Origin: Sediminicola sp037203765
Lineage (GTDB): Bacteria; Bacteroidota; Bacteroidia; Flavobacteriales; Flavobacteriaceae
DNA: 64,000 nucleotides
NCBI RefSeq assembly: GCF_037203765.1
Contig: NZ_JBBCAS010000008.1
Coordinates: forward strand, 62,001 to 126,000
Direction: 5' to 3'
This document shows, piece after piece, positions 9,066-18,153 of this stretch (positions are counted from its first letter, which is position 1; each line of letters opens with the position of its first letter). The notes under the pieces are model-generated. The model made no database searches, was not told where the DNA came from, and saw only the letters and a list, made by a program, of their open reading frames with translations. The position numbers and the translations under genes were made by a program.

Positions 9066-9229
9066 CCTTTTGTTTTGACCCTACTTGAACTGTTCTCGTT
9101 GCTTTCCTTGAGGGAATTTTGATGACCCATGCTTTAAAAATCCCCAATTCTAGAGGTTTTGTTGCATTAATTAACAATTTGAACTTATAAGTGTTCACTT
9201 TTCTGCCTAGCAGTTACACATAAAAAATG

Positions 9230-9237
9230 TAAATTTG
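9230..9237 (+). promoter_or_regulatory. -7 promoter element for purL that decides its start codon
   Basis: TAAATTTG fits the TAnnTTTG consensus exactly. Transcription should start around 9241-9244, which sits on the in-frame TTG at 9242 and leaves that codon without a leader. The ATG at 9269 is therefore the credible start. Confidence 0.6.
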
Positions 9238-9268
9238 TGCCTTGTTAAACAAACAATTTTCGAATTCC

Positions 9269-12200
9269 ATGATTCATTTTTTCGGGGACCTAAATACCAA
9301 AGTTTTTGCTGTTCAGAGCAATAATGTACTTTCAACTGAAGACATCACAAAATTAACTTGGTTGTTCGGCAACCAACCTCAGATAAACTCGGCGTCTCTT
9401 GACGCCTTTTTTGTTGGTCCAAGAGCTGCCATGATCACACCTTGGAGTACAAATGCTACGGAAATCACCCAAAACATGGGGATTTCGGGCATTGTTAGAA
9501 TTGAAGAATTCAAGGCTTCAAGCAAAGATGCAACCGACTTTGACCCTATGCTTTTGCAAAAGTACAGTGTCTTATCACAAGAGATTTTTACGGTAAAAAT
9601 AGAGCCGGAAGCTGTTTTGGAAATCGAAGACATTGCCGCATACAATGAAAAGGAAGGCCTAGCCCTGAGCAGTGAGGAAGTGGATTATTTGAACAACATG
9701 TCCAAAAAAATAGGTCGAAAATTAACCGACTCAGAGGTATTTGGTTTTAGCCAGGTGAATTCGGAACATTGTAGGCATAAAATTTTTAATGGAACTTTTG
9801 TCATTGATGGGGTTGAAAAACCAACATCACTGTTCAAAATGATCAAAAAAACATCACAGGAAAATCCAGGGGATATTGTTTCTGCCTATAAGGACAATGT
9901 AGCCTTTGTCAAAGGACCAAATGTGGTCCAATTCGCACCTAAAAGTGCCGACAAGCCTGATTTTTATGGGGAAAGCAATTTTGATTCGGTCATCTCATTA
10001 AAGGCCGAAACCCACAATTTCCCCACCACAGTTGAACCTTTTAATGGAGCTGCTACTGGTGCTGGAGGAGAAATCAGGGATCGTTTGGCCGGAGGAAAAG
10101 GTTCTTTGCCTTTGGCCGGAACTGCTGTTTATATGACCTCCTATTCAAGATTGGAAGAAAACAGGCCCTGGGAAAAAGCTATGAAGGAACGCGACTGGTT
10201 ATACCAGACGCCCATGGATATACTGATAAAGGCTTCCAATGGAGCTTCCGATTTTGGAAATAAATTTGGGCAGCCCCTTATTGTAGGTTCAGTCCTAACA
10301 TTTGAACATGAGGAAGAAGCCAGATCCCTTGGTTTTGACAAGGTGATCATGCAGGCTGGAGGGATCGGTTATGGAAAAATGAACCAAGCCCTAAAAGATG
10401 CACCAAAAACAGGGGATAAAATTGTGATATTGGGTGGTGACAATTACCGTATAGGAATGGGTGGTGCTGCAGTATCCAGTGCTGATACCGGGGAATTTGG
10501 TTCCACCATAGAACTTAATGCGATACAACGATCCAATCCCGAAATGCAAAAACGTGCCGCCAATGCCATTAGAGGGTTGGTGGAAAGTGACCATAATCCC
10601 ATTGTATCCATTCATGACCATGGTGCAGGAGGACACCTAAACTGTCTTTCCGAGTTGGTAGAGGATACGGGTGGGAATATTGACCTTGACAAATTGCCCG
10701 TAGGGGATCCTACCCTTTCGGCCAAAGAAATTATAGGCAATGAATCCCAGGAACGAATGGGCTTGGTCATTGGCAAAAAAGATGTGGATATGCTCCACCG
10801 CATTGCGAACAGGGAGCGTTCCCCTATGTACGAAGTAGGTGATGTGACAGGGGACAAACGATTTACCTTCCTGTCCAAAACAACTGGTGAAAAGCCCATG
10901 GATCTTGATCTTTCCGATATGTTCGGAAGCTCTCCAAAGACCATCATGAACGATACTACCATCAATAGAAAATATAAGGCCCCCGAATATTCGTTGGAAC
11001 ATTTTCACGAGTATCTGGAGCAGGTATTACAATTGGAGGCCGTGGCCTGTAAAGATTGGCTTACCAATAAGGTGGACCGATGCGTAGGTGGTAAGGTTGC
11101 CAAACAACAGTGTGCAGGTCCATTACAGCTACCTTTGAACAACTGTGGTGTAATGGCCTTGGATTACAAAGGGAAGGAAGGAATAGCCACTTCCATAGGT
11201 CACTCGCCCATATCTGGACTGATCGACCCCAAGGCGGGAAGTAGAAATAGTATAGCTGAAGCCTTGACCAATATTATCTGGGCACCGGTAAAAGACGGAT
11301 TGAAATCCGTTTCCCTATCCGCCAACTGGATGTGGCCCTGCAAAAATGAGGGTGAGGATGCGAGACTGTACGAAGCGGTGGAAGCCATTTCGGATTTTGC
11401 AATAGCGCTTGGAATCAATGTTCCTACCGGAAAGGATTCCCTTTCCATGAAACAGCGATATAAAAATGCAGAGGTCATTGCTCCCGGAACCGTGATTATT
11501 TCGGCTGCGGCGCATTGTACAGATATCACCAAGGTGGTTGAGCCTGTTCTGCAAAAGAATGGAGGGGATATCTATTACATCAATCTATCTGGGGACAACT
11601 TTAAATTGGGAGGTTCTTCTTTTGCCCAGGTACGCAATGCCATCGGAGATGAGGCCCCCACCATCAAAGATGCCAAAAGCTTTAAGAATACTTTCAACAC
11701 CCTTCAGGGTTTGATCGGGGAAGGAAAGATCCTTGCCGGTCACGATGTGGCATCTGGAGGACTGATCACTACCCTTTTGGAACTGTGTTTTGCCGATACT
11801 GAATTGGGTGCAAAGCTAGATTTGAGCGGGCTCAAGGAATCGGATACGATCAAATTACTTTTTGCAGAAAATGCCGGTATCGTTTTCCAAGCCAAAGATG
11901 CTGGAATTGAAAAGGAATTAAGCAATGCCGGTATCAATTTTTATAGACTGGGGTCCGTTCAGGAAGAATCGGTATTGACCATAAAAAACAATGGGGTTGA
12001 AATGGGATTGAATATCAATTCCTTGCGTGATACCTGGTTTAAGACTTCTTACCTTCTGGATAGAAAACAAACCGCCAACAACCTTGCGCACGTACGTTAT
12101 GAAAATTATAAAAACCAGGCCTTGCGCTATAGGTTCCCATCACATTTTGATGGAACCCTAAAAAGTTTGGCAGGAACACAAATCCCTGGACAGCCAAAAC

Positions 12201-12952
12201 CAAAAGCCGCCATACTCAGGGAGAAGGGAAGTAATTCGGAACGTGAAATGGCCAATGCCATGTATTTGGCAGGTTTTGATGTAAAGGATGTACACATGAC
12301 CGATCTTATTTCGGGACGTGAAACTCTGGAGGACATTCAATTCATTGGGGCTGTGGGAGGCTTCTCCAATTCTGATGTTCTGGGAAGTGCCAAAGGTTGG
12401 GCAGGAGCCTTTAAGTACAATGAAAAAGCAAACTTGGCCCTTAAAAATTTCTTTGCCAGACCGGATACCCTGTCCATAGGTATCTGTAATGGTTGTCAGT
12501 TGTTCATGGAACTGGACCTTATTAATCCAGACCATAAGGAACACGGTAAAATGACCTACAATGATTCGCACAAACACGAAAGCGGATTTACCTCAGTAGA
12601 AATACAACAAAACAATTCCGTAATGCTTTCTACCTTGGCTGGAACCAACTTGGGAGTATGGATTTCCCATGGGGAAGGAAAGTTCAAATTACCAATGTCC
12701 AAAGACAACTATGAGATCGTGGCCAATTATGGTTATGAGGGATATCCGGCCAATCCAAACGGATCGGACTATAATACAGCCATGCTTTGTGACACAACCG
12801 GAAGACATTTGGTAACCATGCCACATATTGAACGTTCCATCTTCCAATGGAACTGGGCACACTATCCTGCAGGCAGGCAGGACGAAGTTTCTCCTTGGTT
12901 GGAGGCATTTGTCAATGCAAGAAAATGGATAGAGAACCAAAACAAGAATTAA
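9269..12952 (+). CDS. purL: Phosphoribosylformylglycinamidine synthase (FGAM synthase), long PurL type
   Basis: This 1227-residue cytosolic enzyme performs the fourth step of purine synthesis, converting FGAR, glutamine and ATP to FGAM. It is the fused large form, about the size of E. coli PurL (1295). Visible features are an N-terminal PurS-like region, NSEHCRHKIFNG in the synthetase domain, AETHNFPTTVEPFNGAATGAGGE-type ATP-binding loops (about 255-275), a second AIRS-like half, and a C-terminal glutamine amidotransferase. That last domain has GICNGCQ (nucleophile Cys about 1073), HGEGKF, and PHIERSIFQW with its His/Glu pair. The start is ATG 9269 rather than TTG 9242 because of the promoter position. 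It is a single-gene unit closed by a terminator; regulation by a purine repressor is not visible. Confidence 0.97.
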   Translation: MIHFFGDLNTKVFAVQSNNVLSTEDITKLTWLFGNQPQINSASLDAFFVGPRAAMITPWSTNATEITQNMGISGIVRIEEFKASSKDATDFDPMLLQKYSVLSQEIFTVKIEPEAVLEIEDIAAYNEKEGLALSSEEVDYLNNMSKKIGRKLTDSEVFGFSQVNSEHCRHKIFNGTFVIDGVEKPTSLFKMIKKTSQENPGDIVSAYKDNVAFVKGPNVVQFAPKSADKPDFYGESNFDSVISLKAETHNFPTTVEPFNGAATGAGGEIRDRLAGGKGSLPLAGTAVYMTSYSRLEENRPWEKAMKERDWLYQTPMDILIKASNGASDFGNKFGQPLIVGSVLTFEHEEEARSLGFDKVIMQAGGIGYGKMNQALKDAPKTGDKIVILGGDNYRIGMGGAAVSSADTGEFGSTIELNAIQRSNPEMQKRAANAIRGLVESDHNPIVSIHDHGAGGHLNCLSELVEDTGGNIDLDKLPVGDPTLSAKEIIGNESQERMGLVIGKKDVDMLHRIANRERSPMYEVGDVTGDKRFTFLSKTTGEKPMDLDLSDMFGSSPKTIMNDTTINRKYKAPEYSLEHFHEYLEQVLQLEAVACKDWLTNKVDRCVGGKVAKQQCAGPLQLPLNNCGVMALDYKGKEGIATSIGHSPISGLIDPKAGSRNSIAEALTNIIWAPVKDGLKSVSLSANWMWPCKNEGEDARLYEAVEAISDFAIALGINVPTGKDSLSMKQRYKNAEVIAPGTVIISAAAHCTDITKVVEPVLQKNGGDIYYINLSGDNFKLGGSSFAQVRNAIGDEAPTIKDAKSFKNTFNTLQGLIGEGKILAGHDVASGGLITTLLELCFADTELGAKLDLSGLKESDTIKLLFAENAGIVFQAKDAGIEKELSNAGINFYRLGSVQEESVLTIKNNGVEMGLNINSLRDTWFKTSYLLDRKQTANNLAHVRYENYKNQALRYRFPSHFDGTLKSLAGTQIPGQPKPKAAILREKGSNSEREMANAMYLAGFDVKDVHMTDLISGRETLEDIQFIGAVGGFSNSDVLGSAKGWAGAFKYNEKANLALKNFFARPDTLSIGICNGCQLFMELDLINPDHKEHGKMTYNDSHKHESGFTSVEIQQNNSVMLSTLAGTNLGVWISHGEGKFKLPMSKDNYEIVANYGYEGYPANPNGSDYNTAMLCDTTGRHLVTMPHIERSIFQWNWAHYPAGRQDEVSPWLEAFVNARKWIENQNKN

Positions 12953-13288
12953 AACAAAACCTTGGTAAAAGGAATATACTTAAAAAAAGGCCGATGCATA
13001 AACATCGGTCTTTTTTGTTCCATTATTTTAAAACCCAATCGGGCATTGGGATGGAAAATCAATCCAACGGCAAAAAAAATGAAAATGAAAACTACAAATT
13101 GTCCGCAACACGTTTTATTCACTTAATCATCTCTAATTTAATTGCTTATTGTGCCCTTGGATATAAAAATTTGATATTTGAATTCCATGGAAACTAGGAA
13201 TTCATTAATATTATAACACGATTTTTGGGAATGCCATTTTAGAATACCGTTCCCTTTTCTTAATTTGCCCATACGTTTAGATAAAAAT
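12953..13288. other. Gap between purL and the acyl-CoA synthetase
   Basis: These 336 bases hold the purL terminator at 12982-13016 and a weak CCCAAT/ATTGGG inverted repeat near 13034-13050. I see no gene. An open frame that starts inside purL and runs into this gap has no recognisable protein character. Confidence 0.6.
12982..13016 (+). terminator. purL intrinsic terminator
   Basis: The stem (A)AGGCCGATG/CATCGGTCTT has loop CATAAA and is followed by a T run; one G-T wobble is present. Confidence 0.85.
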
Positions 13289-15073
13289 ATGCAAACAATC
13301 ACCCGCCTTTTTGATTTTCCGTATTATCAATTAGAAAAGTTTAACCTTGAAAAGTCCTTGGTGACCAAATACAACGGTATATGGACTTCCATTTCTACCC
13401 AAGAGTATATTGATAAAGCAAACACAGTGAGTCGCGCTCTGTTAAGATTGGGGGTCAAACCCAATGATAAGATCGCTGTAATTTCGATGAACAATAGGAC
13501 AGAATGGAATATCATGGATATTGGCATTCTCCAATTGGGTGCCCAGAACGTTCCTATCTACCCGACGATATCCGAAGAGGATTACAAGTATGTTTTAAAT
13601 CATTCTGAGGCAAAGTACTGTTTCGTATCCTGCAGTGAAGTATATCACAAGGTGAAATCCGTACAGGGTGATACACCACATCTTTTGGAGGTGTATTCCT
13701 TTGACGCCTTATCGGATTGCAAAAACTGGAGCGAAATTATGGATTTGGGAGCGAACACTTCCAACCAAACAGAGGTGGATGCCCTAAAAGAAGCCGTAAA
13801 GCCCCACGACCTTGCTACCTTGATATATACATCAGGAACCACCGGAAGACCTAAAGGGGTTATGTTGTCCCATGAAAACGTAGTAAGCAATGCCATAGAA
13901 AGTTCCAAGAGGTTTCCAATAATGGACGGAAAGGCAAAAGCGCTGAGTTTTCTCCCAGTTTGCCATATTTATGAGCGTATGCTCATGTATCTGTACCAGT
14001 ACAGGGGAGTGACCATTTATTTCGCAGAATCCATTGACAAGATCAGTGACAACCTTAAAGAGACCGAACCACATGTCATGACGGCTGTTCCCAGATTATT
14101 GGAAAAAGTGTACGATAAAATAATAGCCAAAGGAACTGAATTGAAGGGAATTAAAAAGAAACTATTCTTTTGGGCCGTTGACGTAGGATTAAAATATGAA
14201 CCCTACGGTCAAAACGGATGGTTCTATGAGCAAAAATTAGCCTTGGCACGAAAGCTTATATTCAGCAAATGGAAAGCCGGCCTAGGGGGAAATTTAAATC
14301 TTATCGCCTCTGGGAGTGCGGCCTTGCAACCTAGGTTGGCCAGAATATTCAATGCTGCGGAAATGGGGGTCATGGAAGGATACGGACTCACAGAAACCTC
14401 TCCTGTTGTTTCTGTGAACGATATGCGCAATGGAGGCTTTAAGATCGGTTCTGTGGGTAAGCTGATAGAACGTACTGAGGTAAAAATTGCCGAAGATGGG
14501 GAAATCTGTGTCAAAGGTCCGCAAGTGATGATGGGCTATTACAAGGACACCGAAAAAACGAATGAGGTTATCATTAATGGCTATTTCCACACCGGCGACA
14601 TCGGTGAATTGGACTCAGAAGGATTTTTGAAAATTACAGATCGAAAAAAGGAAATGTTCAAGACCTCTGGTGGAAAATATGTTGCACCACAACTATTGGA
14701 AAATAGGTTTAAACAGTCGCGCTTTATCGAGCAAATTATGGTGGTTGGAGAAGGAGAAAAAATGCCTGCAGCCCTAATCCAGCCCGATTTTGATTTTGTA
14801 AGGAACTGGGCCAAAATACATGACATCAACGTTGGTGACAATAAAGATCTTGTGACCAATAAAAAGGTAATAGAACGATTCCAGGAAGAAGTGGACCAGG
14901 CAAACGAACATTTTGCAAAATGGGAAAAGGTAAAACAGTTTCGTCTGACCCCGGAGGCTTGGACCATTGATGGAGGTCACGTTACCCCTACCCTAAAACT
15001 AAAAAGAAAAATAATCAAAGAAATGTATATGGATCTTTACCATGAGATCTACGGCAATCCAAATGCCCGATAA
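13289..15073 (+). CDS. Long-chain fatty-acid--CoA ligase (AMP-forming)
   Basis: This 594-residue adenylate-forming enzyme activates fatty acids to acyl-CoA in two steps via acyl-AMP. The P-loop motif YTSGTTGRPKGVMLSH begins near residue 179. Further motifs are GYGLTETSP, the TGD-containing segment FHTGDIGELDSEGFLKITDR, and the C-terminal hinge region KEMFKTSGGKYVAP. Length and pattern match the bacterial long-chain acyl-CoA synthetases (FadD15/ACSL-like group). It starts at ATG 13289; the TTG eight codons earlier overlaps a likely promoter sequence (TTAATTTG). It has its own terminator but sits directly upstream of the beta-oxidation operon, which its product would feed. Confidence 0.93.
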   Translation: MQTITRLFDFPYYQLEKFNLEKSLVTKYNGIWTSISTQEYIDKANTVSRALLRLGVKPNDKIAVISMNNRTEWNIMDIGILQLGAQNVPIYPTISEEDYKYVLNHSEAKYCFVSCSEVYHKVKSVQGDTPHLLEVYSFDALSDCKNWSEIMDLGANTSNQTEVDALKEAVKPHDLATLIYTSGTTGRPKGVMLSHENVVSNAIESSKRFPIMDGKAKALSFLPVCHIYERMLMYLYQYRGVTIYFAESIDKISDNLKETEPHVMTAVPRLLEKVYDKIIAKGTELKGIKKKLFFWAVDVGLKYEPYGQNGWFYEQKLALARKLIFSKWKAGLGGNLNLIASGSAALQPRLARIFNAAEMGVMEGYGLTETSPVVSVNDMRNGGFKIGSVGKLIERTEVKIAEDGEICVKGPQVMMGYYKDTEKTNEVIINGYFHTGDIGELDSEGFLKITDRKKEMFKTSGGKYVAPQLLENRFKQSRFIEQIMVVGEGEKMPAALIQPDFDFVRNWAKIHDINVGDNKDLVTNKKVIERFQEEVDQANEHFAKWEKVKQFRLTPEAWTIDGGHVTPTLKLKRKIIKEMYMDLYHEIYGNPNAR

Positions 15074-15090
15074 AACTTAAATCACCTTTA

Positions 15091-15121
15091 AAATACCCCT
15101 GATCCCAAGGGGTATTTTTTT
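15091..15121 (+). terminator. Terminator after the acyl-CoA ligase
   Basis: The stem AAATACCCCT/AGGGGTATTT has a 7-base loop (GATCCCA) and is followed by a T run. It insulates the ligase from the MarR operon. Confidence 0.88.
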
Positions 15122-15140
15122 ATCCTTCATTGGAATATTT

Positions 15141-15178
15141 TAATAAAATTTATTATGCATGCATAATAAATTTTATTA
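15141..15178. promoter_or_regulatory. Perfect 38-bp palindrome, probable MarR operator of the beta-oxidation operon
   Basis: Positions 15141-15178 form an uninterrupted inverted repeat of 19 bp per arm, centred between 15159 and 15160 on TTATGCATGCATAA. Its right edge overlaps the first two bases of the -7 element at 15177, so a bound protein would block RNA polymerase. The next gene encodes a MarR-family regulator, and MarR proteins bind palindromes as dimers, usually 16-20 bp, so this site could hold two dimers. That MarR binds here is inference. Confidence 0.75.
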
Positions 15179-15184
15179 TATTTG
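15177..15184 (+). promoter_or_regulatory. -7 promoter element of the MarR-fadNAE operon
   Basis: TATATTTG matches TAnnTTTG exactly, 19 bases before the MarR ATG. The bases at the -33 spacing read ATG rather than TTG and lie inside the palindrome. Confidence 0.6.
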
Positions 15185-15203
15185 GACAACTATCAAAAAA
15201 TAA

Positions 15204-15656
15204 ATGAAGGATCTTACCGTAGACTACGCCCTCAGGGCAACATGGCAGGCCGTAACCAAGATGTACAATGAAGAGGCCAAAAACTATGAAACAACCATGG
15301 CCATTGGTTTTACCTTATTGAGCATAGATCCAAAAACAGGAACTCCCTCAACTGCCTTAGGACCCAAAATGGGTATGGAAGCAACCTCTCTTTCGAGGAT
15401 TATAAAAAGTATAGAATCCAAAGGTCTTATTGAAAGAAAACCGAATCCTGATGATGGCAGGGGCGTGCTCATTCATTTGACACCTTTGGGCCTGGAGAAA
15501 AGAAAGCTGTCCAAAGACGTGGTCATGCGATTTAATGAGGTAGTTCGACTCAATATTCCAAACGAAAAACTCCAACACTTTTTTGAGGTAACCGATACGA
15601 TCAACAAATTGATTGCCGAAAAAAAAGTTTATATAAAAAATTCAACAACCAAATAA
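15204..15656 (+). CDS. MarR-family transcriptional regulator of fatty-acid degradation
   Basis: This 150-residue winged-helix protein shows the MarR pattern: dimerising helices at both ends, a recognition region around LGPKMGMEATSLSRIIKSIESKGLIERKP and the wing NPDDGRGVLIHLTPLGLEKR. It is the first gene of an operon with the FadN-, FadA- and FadE-like genes and is preceded by a 38-bp palindrome at the promoter. The simplest model is autorepression of the whole operon, released by an acyl-CoA or free fatty acid; the ligand is inference. The next gene begins 13 bases after its stop. Confidence 0.9.
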   Translation: MKDLTVDYALRATWQAVTKMYNEEAKNYETTMAIGFTLLSIDPKTGTPSTALGPKMGMEATSLSRIIKSIESKGLIERKPNPDDGRGVLIHLTPLGLEKRKLSKDVVMRFNEVVRLNIPNEKLQHFFEVTDTINKLIAEKKVYIKNSTTK

Positions 15657-15668
15657 TTCTATTTATTA

Positions 15669-18074
15669 ATGAACAAGCATATAAAAAAGGTAGCGGTAAT
15701 TGGCTCTGGTATAATGGGAAGTGGCATCGCATGCCATTTTGCCAATATTGGTGTAGAAGTATTGTTATTGGATATTGTTCCACGGGAATTGACCGATAGG
15801 GAAAAGGCCAAAGGACTTTCTTTGGAAGATAAAGCAGTCCGCAATAGACTCGTTAATGATTCACTGACCGCTTCATTGAAATCCAAGCCATCCCCTATTT
15901 ACCACCAAGATTTCGCCAAGCGCATCCAAACGGGAAACCTAGAGGATGATATTGCCAAAGTAGGCCAGGTAGATTGGATTATAGAAGTGGTCGTAGAGCG
16001 CTTGGATATCAAGAAGAAGGTATTTGAGAATTTAGAAAAATACAGAAAGCCAGGAACCCTGATAACCTCCAATACCTCTGGAATTCCCATTAAATTCATG
16101 AGTGAGGGCAGAAGTGATGATTTCCAACAACATTTCTGTGGCACACACTTTTTTAATCCCGCTAGATATTTAAAATTATTTGAGATTATTCCCGGGCCAA
16201 AAACTTCTCCTGAGGTATTGGAATTCCTTAATGGTTATGGAGAAAAATTCTTGGGAAAGACCTCCGTAGTAGCCAAGGATACTCCGGCATTTATAGGAAA
16301 TAGGATTGGTATTTTTAGTATTCAGAGCTTGTTCCACATGGTCAAAGAGTTGGGCCTTACTGTGGAAGAGGTCGATAAATTGACAGGCCCGGTGATCGGA
16401 CGTCCTAAATCGGCTACGTTCAGAACGGTGGATGTTGTTGGATTGGACACGTTGGTACATGTTGCCAATGGCATTTATGAGAACTGTAAAAAAGATGAGC
16501 GCTTGGAGCTTTTTAAACTCCCACCATTTATAGATACCATGATGAAAAACAATTGGTTGGGAAGTAAAACCGGCCAAGGATTCTACAATAAGATCAGAAA
16601 TGCCGATGGATCCAGTGAAATAAAGACATTGGACCTGGACACCTTGGAATACAGGGCCAACAAAAGGGCCAGTTTTGCCACATTGGAACTGACAAAGACG
16701 ATTGACAAGGTAGTTGACCGTTTTAAAGTACTGGTTTCAGGAAAGGACAAGGCAGGTGAGTTTTACCGTAAAAGTTTTGCTGCCCTCTTCGCTTACGTTT
16801 CCCATAGAATCCCAGAGATTACCGATGAACTTTATAAGATTGATGATGCCATGAAGGCTGGTTTTGGATGGGAACACGGTCCCTTCCAAATTTGGGATGC
16901 GGTTGGTTTGGAAAAAGGGTTGGAAATGATCAAAGCGGAAGGATTGGAGCCTGCTGCTTGGGTCAATGAGATGAAAGCATCGGGTATCTCTTCCTTCTAC
17001 GCCGTTAAAGATGGGGCTACTTATTTTTATGATATCCCTAAAAAGTCGGTAGAAAAAGTCCCAGGACAGGATGCCTTTATCATATTGGACAATATCCGCA
17101 AGACCAAGGAAGTCTTCAAGAACAGTGGTGTGGTCATAGAGGATTTGGGAGACGGAATCCTAAATGTGGAGTTCCAATCCAAAATGAATACCATAGGAGG
17201 GGACGTTTTGGCCGGAATCAATAAGGGAATCGATCTGGCAGAAAAAGATTTTCAGGGCTTGGTTGTCGGCAATCAGGCCGCCAACTTTTCGGTAGGTGCC
17301 AATATCGGAATGATATTTATGATGGCCGTGGAACAAGAATACGATGAGCTGAACATGGCCATAAAAATGTTCCAGGACACGATGATGCGTATGAGGTATT
17401 CGTCAATTCCTACCGTAGCTGCACCCCATGGGATGACCCTGGGTGGTGGCTGTGAATTGTCCTTACATGCGGATAAGGTGGTAGCCGCAGCAGAAACCTA
17501 TATAGGGCTGGTGGAATTTGGAGTAGGAGTTATTCCAGGAGGTGGTGGTTCCAAGGAAATGGCGCTAAGAGCTTCGGATACCTTTAGAAAAAATGATGTG
17601 GAGCTCAATGTTCTCCAAGAATATTTCTTGACCATAGGTATGGCCAAGGTCTCTACTTCTGCCTATGAGGCATTTGATCTGGGGATCCTTCAAAAAGGCA
17701 AGGATATTGTGGTTGTGAACAAAGACCGACAGATTGCAACTGCCAAAGCCTACGCTAAATTGATGGCTGAAACTGGCTACACGCAACCACCCAAACGAAC
17801 CGACGTTAAAGTGTTGGGGAAACAGGCCTTGGGAATGTTCTTGGTAGGAACGGATTCTATGCAGGCCGGTAAATACATCTCCGAACACGACAAGAAAATT
17901 GCCAATAAATTGGCCTATGTGATGGCTGGGGGAGATTTGTCCGAAGCCTCTATGGTGAGCGAACAGTATCTATTGGATTTGGAAAGGGAGGCTTTCCTGT
18001 CACTATGTACAGAGCGCAAGACCTTGGAACGCATTCAGCACATGTTAAAGACCGGAAAACCTTTACGTAACTAG
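15669..18074 (+). CDS. 3-hydroxyacyl-CoA dehydrogenase / enoyl-CoA hydratase (FadN-like)
   Basis: This 801-residue bifunctional enzyme of beta-oxidation has the dehydrogenase first and the hydratase last, the domain order of B. subtilis FadN (E. coli FadB has the reverse order). The NAD-binding motif VIGSGIMGSGIACHFANIGVEVLLLD opens the protein. NTSGIPI, CGTHFFNPARYLKLFEIIPG and the GNRIG segment follow. The crotonase part is marked by FSVGANIGMIF and PHGMTLGGGCELSLHADKVVAA near residues 580-600, with VEFGVGVIPGGGGSKEMALR behind. It would convert enoyl-CoA to 3-ketoacyl-CoA in the cytosol. The neighbours give the order fadN-fadA-fadE, as in Bacillus. Confidence 0.95.
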   Translation: MNKHIKKVAVIGSGIMGSGIACHFANIGVEVLLLDIVPRELTDREKAKGLSLEDKAVRNRLVNDSLTASLKSKPSPIYHQDFAKRIQTGNLEDDIAKVGQVDWIIEVVVERLDIKKKVFENLEKYRKPGTLITSNTSGIPIKFMSEGRSDDFQQHFCGTHFFNPARYLKLFEIIPGPKTSPEVLEFLNGYGEKFLGKTSVVAKDTPAFIGNRIGIFSIQSLFHMVKELGLTVEEVDKLTGPVIGRPKSATFRTVDVVGLDTLVHVANGIYENCKKDERLELFKLPPFIDTMMKNNWLGSKTGQGFYNKIRNADGSSEIKTLDLDTLEYRANKRASFATLELTKTIDKVVDRFKVLVSGKDKAGEFYRKSFAALFAYVSHRIPEITDELYKIDDAMKAGFGWEHGPFQIWDAVGLEKGLEMIKAEGLEPAAWVNEMKASGISSFYAVKDGATYFYDIPKKSVEKVPGQDAFIILDNIRKTKEVFKNSGVVIEDLGDGILNVEFQSKMNTIGGDVLAGINKGIDLAEKDFQGLVVGNQAANFSVGANIGMIFMMAVEQEYDELNMAIKMFQDTMMRMRYSSIPTVAAPHGMTLGGGCELSLHADKVVAAAETYIGLVEFGVGVIPGGGGSKEMALRASDTFRKNDVELNVLQEYFLTIGMAKVSTSAYEAFDLGILQKGKDIVVVNKDRQIATAKAYAKLMAETGYTQPPKRTDVKVLGKQALGMFLVGTDSMQAGKYISEHDKKIANKLAYVMAGGDLSEASMVSEQYLLDLEREAFLSLCTERKTLERIQHMLKTGKPLRN

Positions 18075-18153
18075 AAACAAGTATTGAAATTCAACATTGA
18101 ATTCACCATTTCAACTACAATTATAAATCTCAATACGCAATACGACAAGAAAA

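Noticed and set aside
12847..13197. 116-codon frame starting inside the 3' end of purL
   Set aside because: It runs through the purL terminator and shows no protein character.
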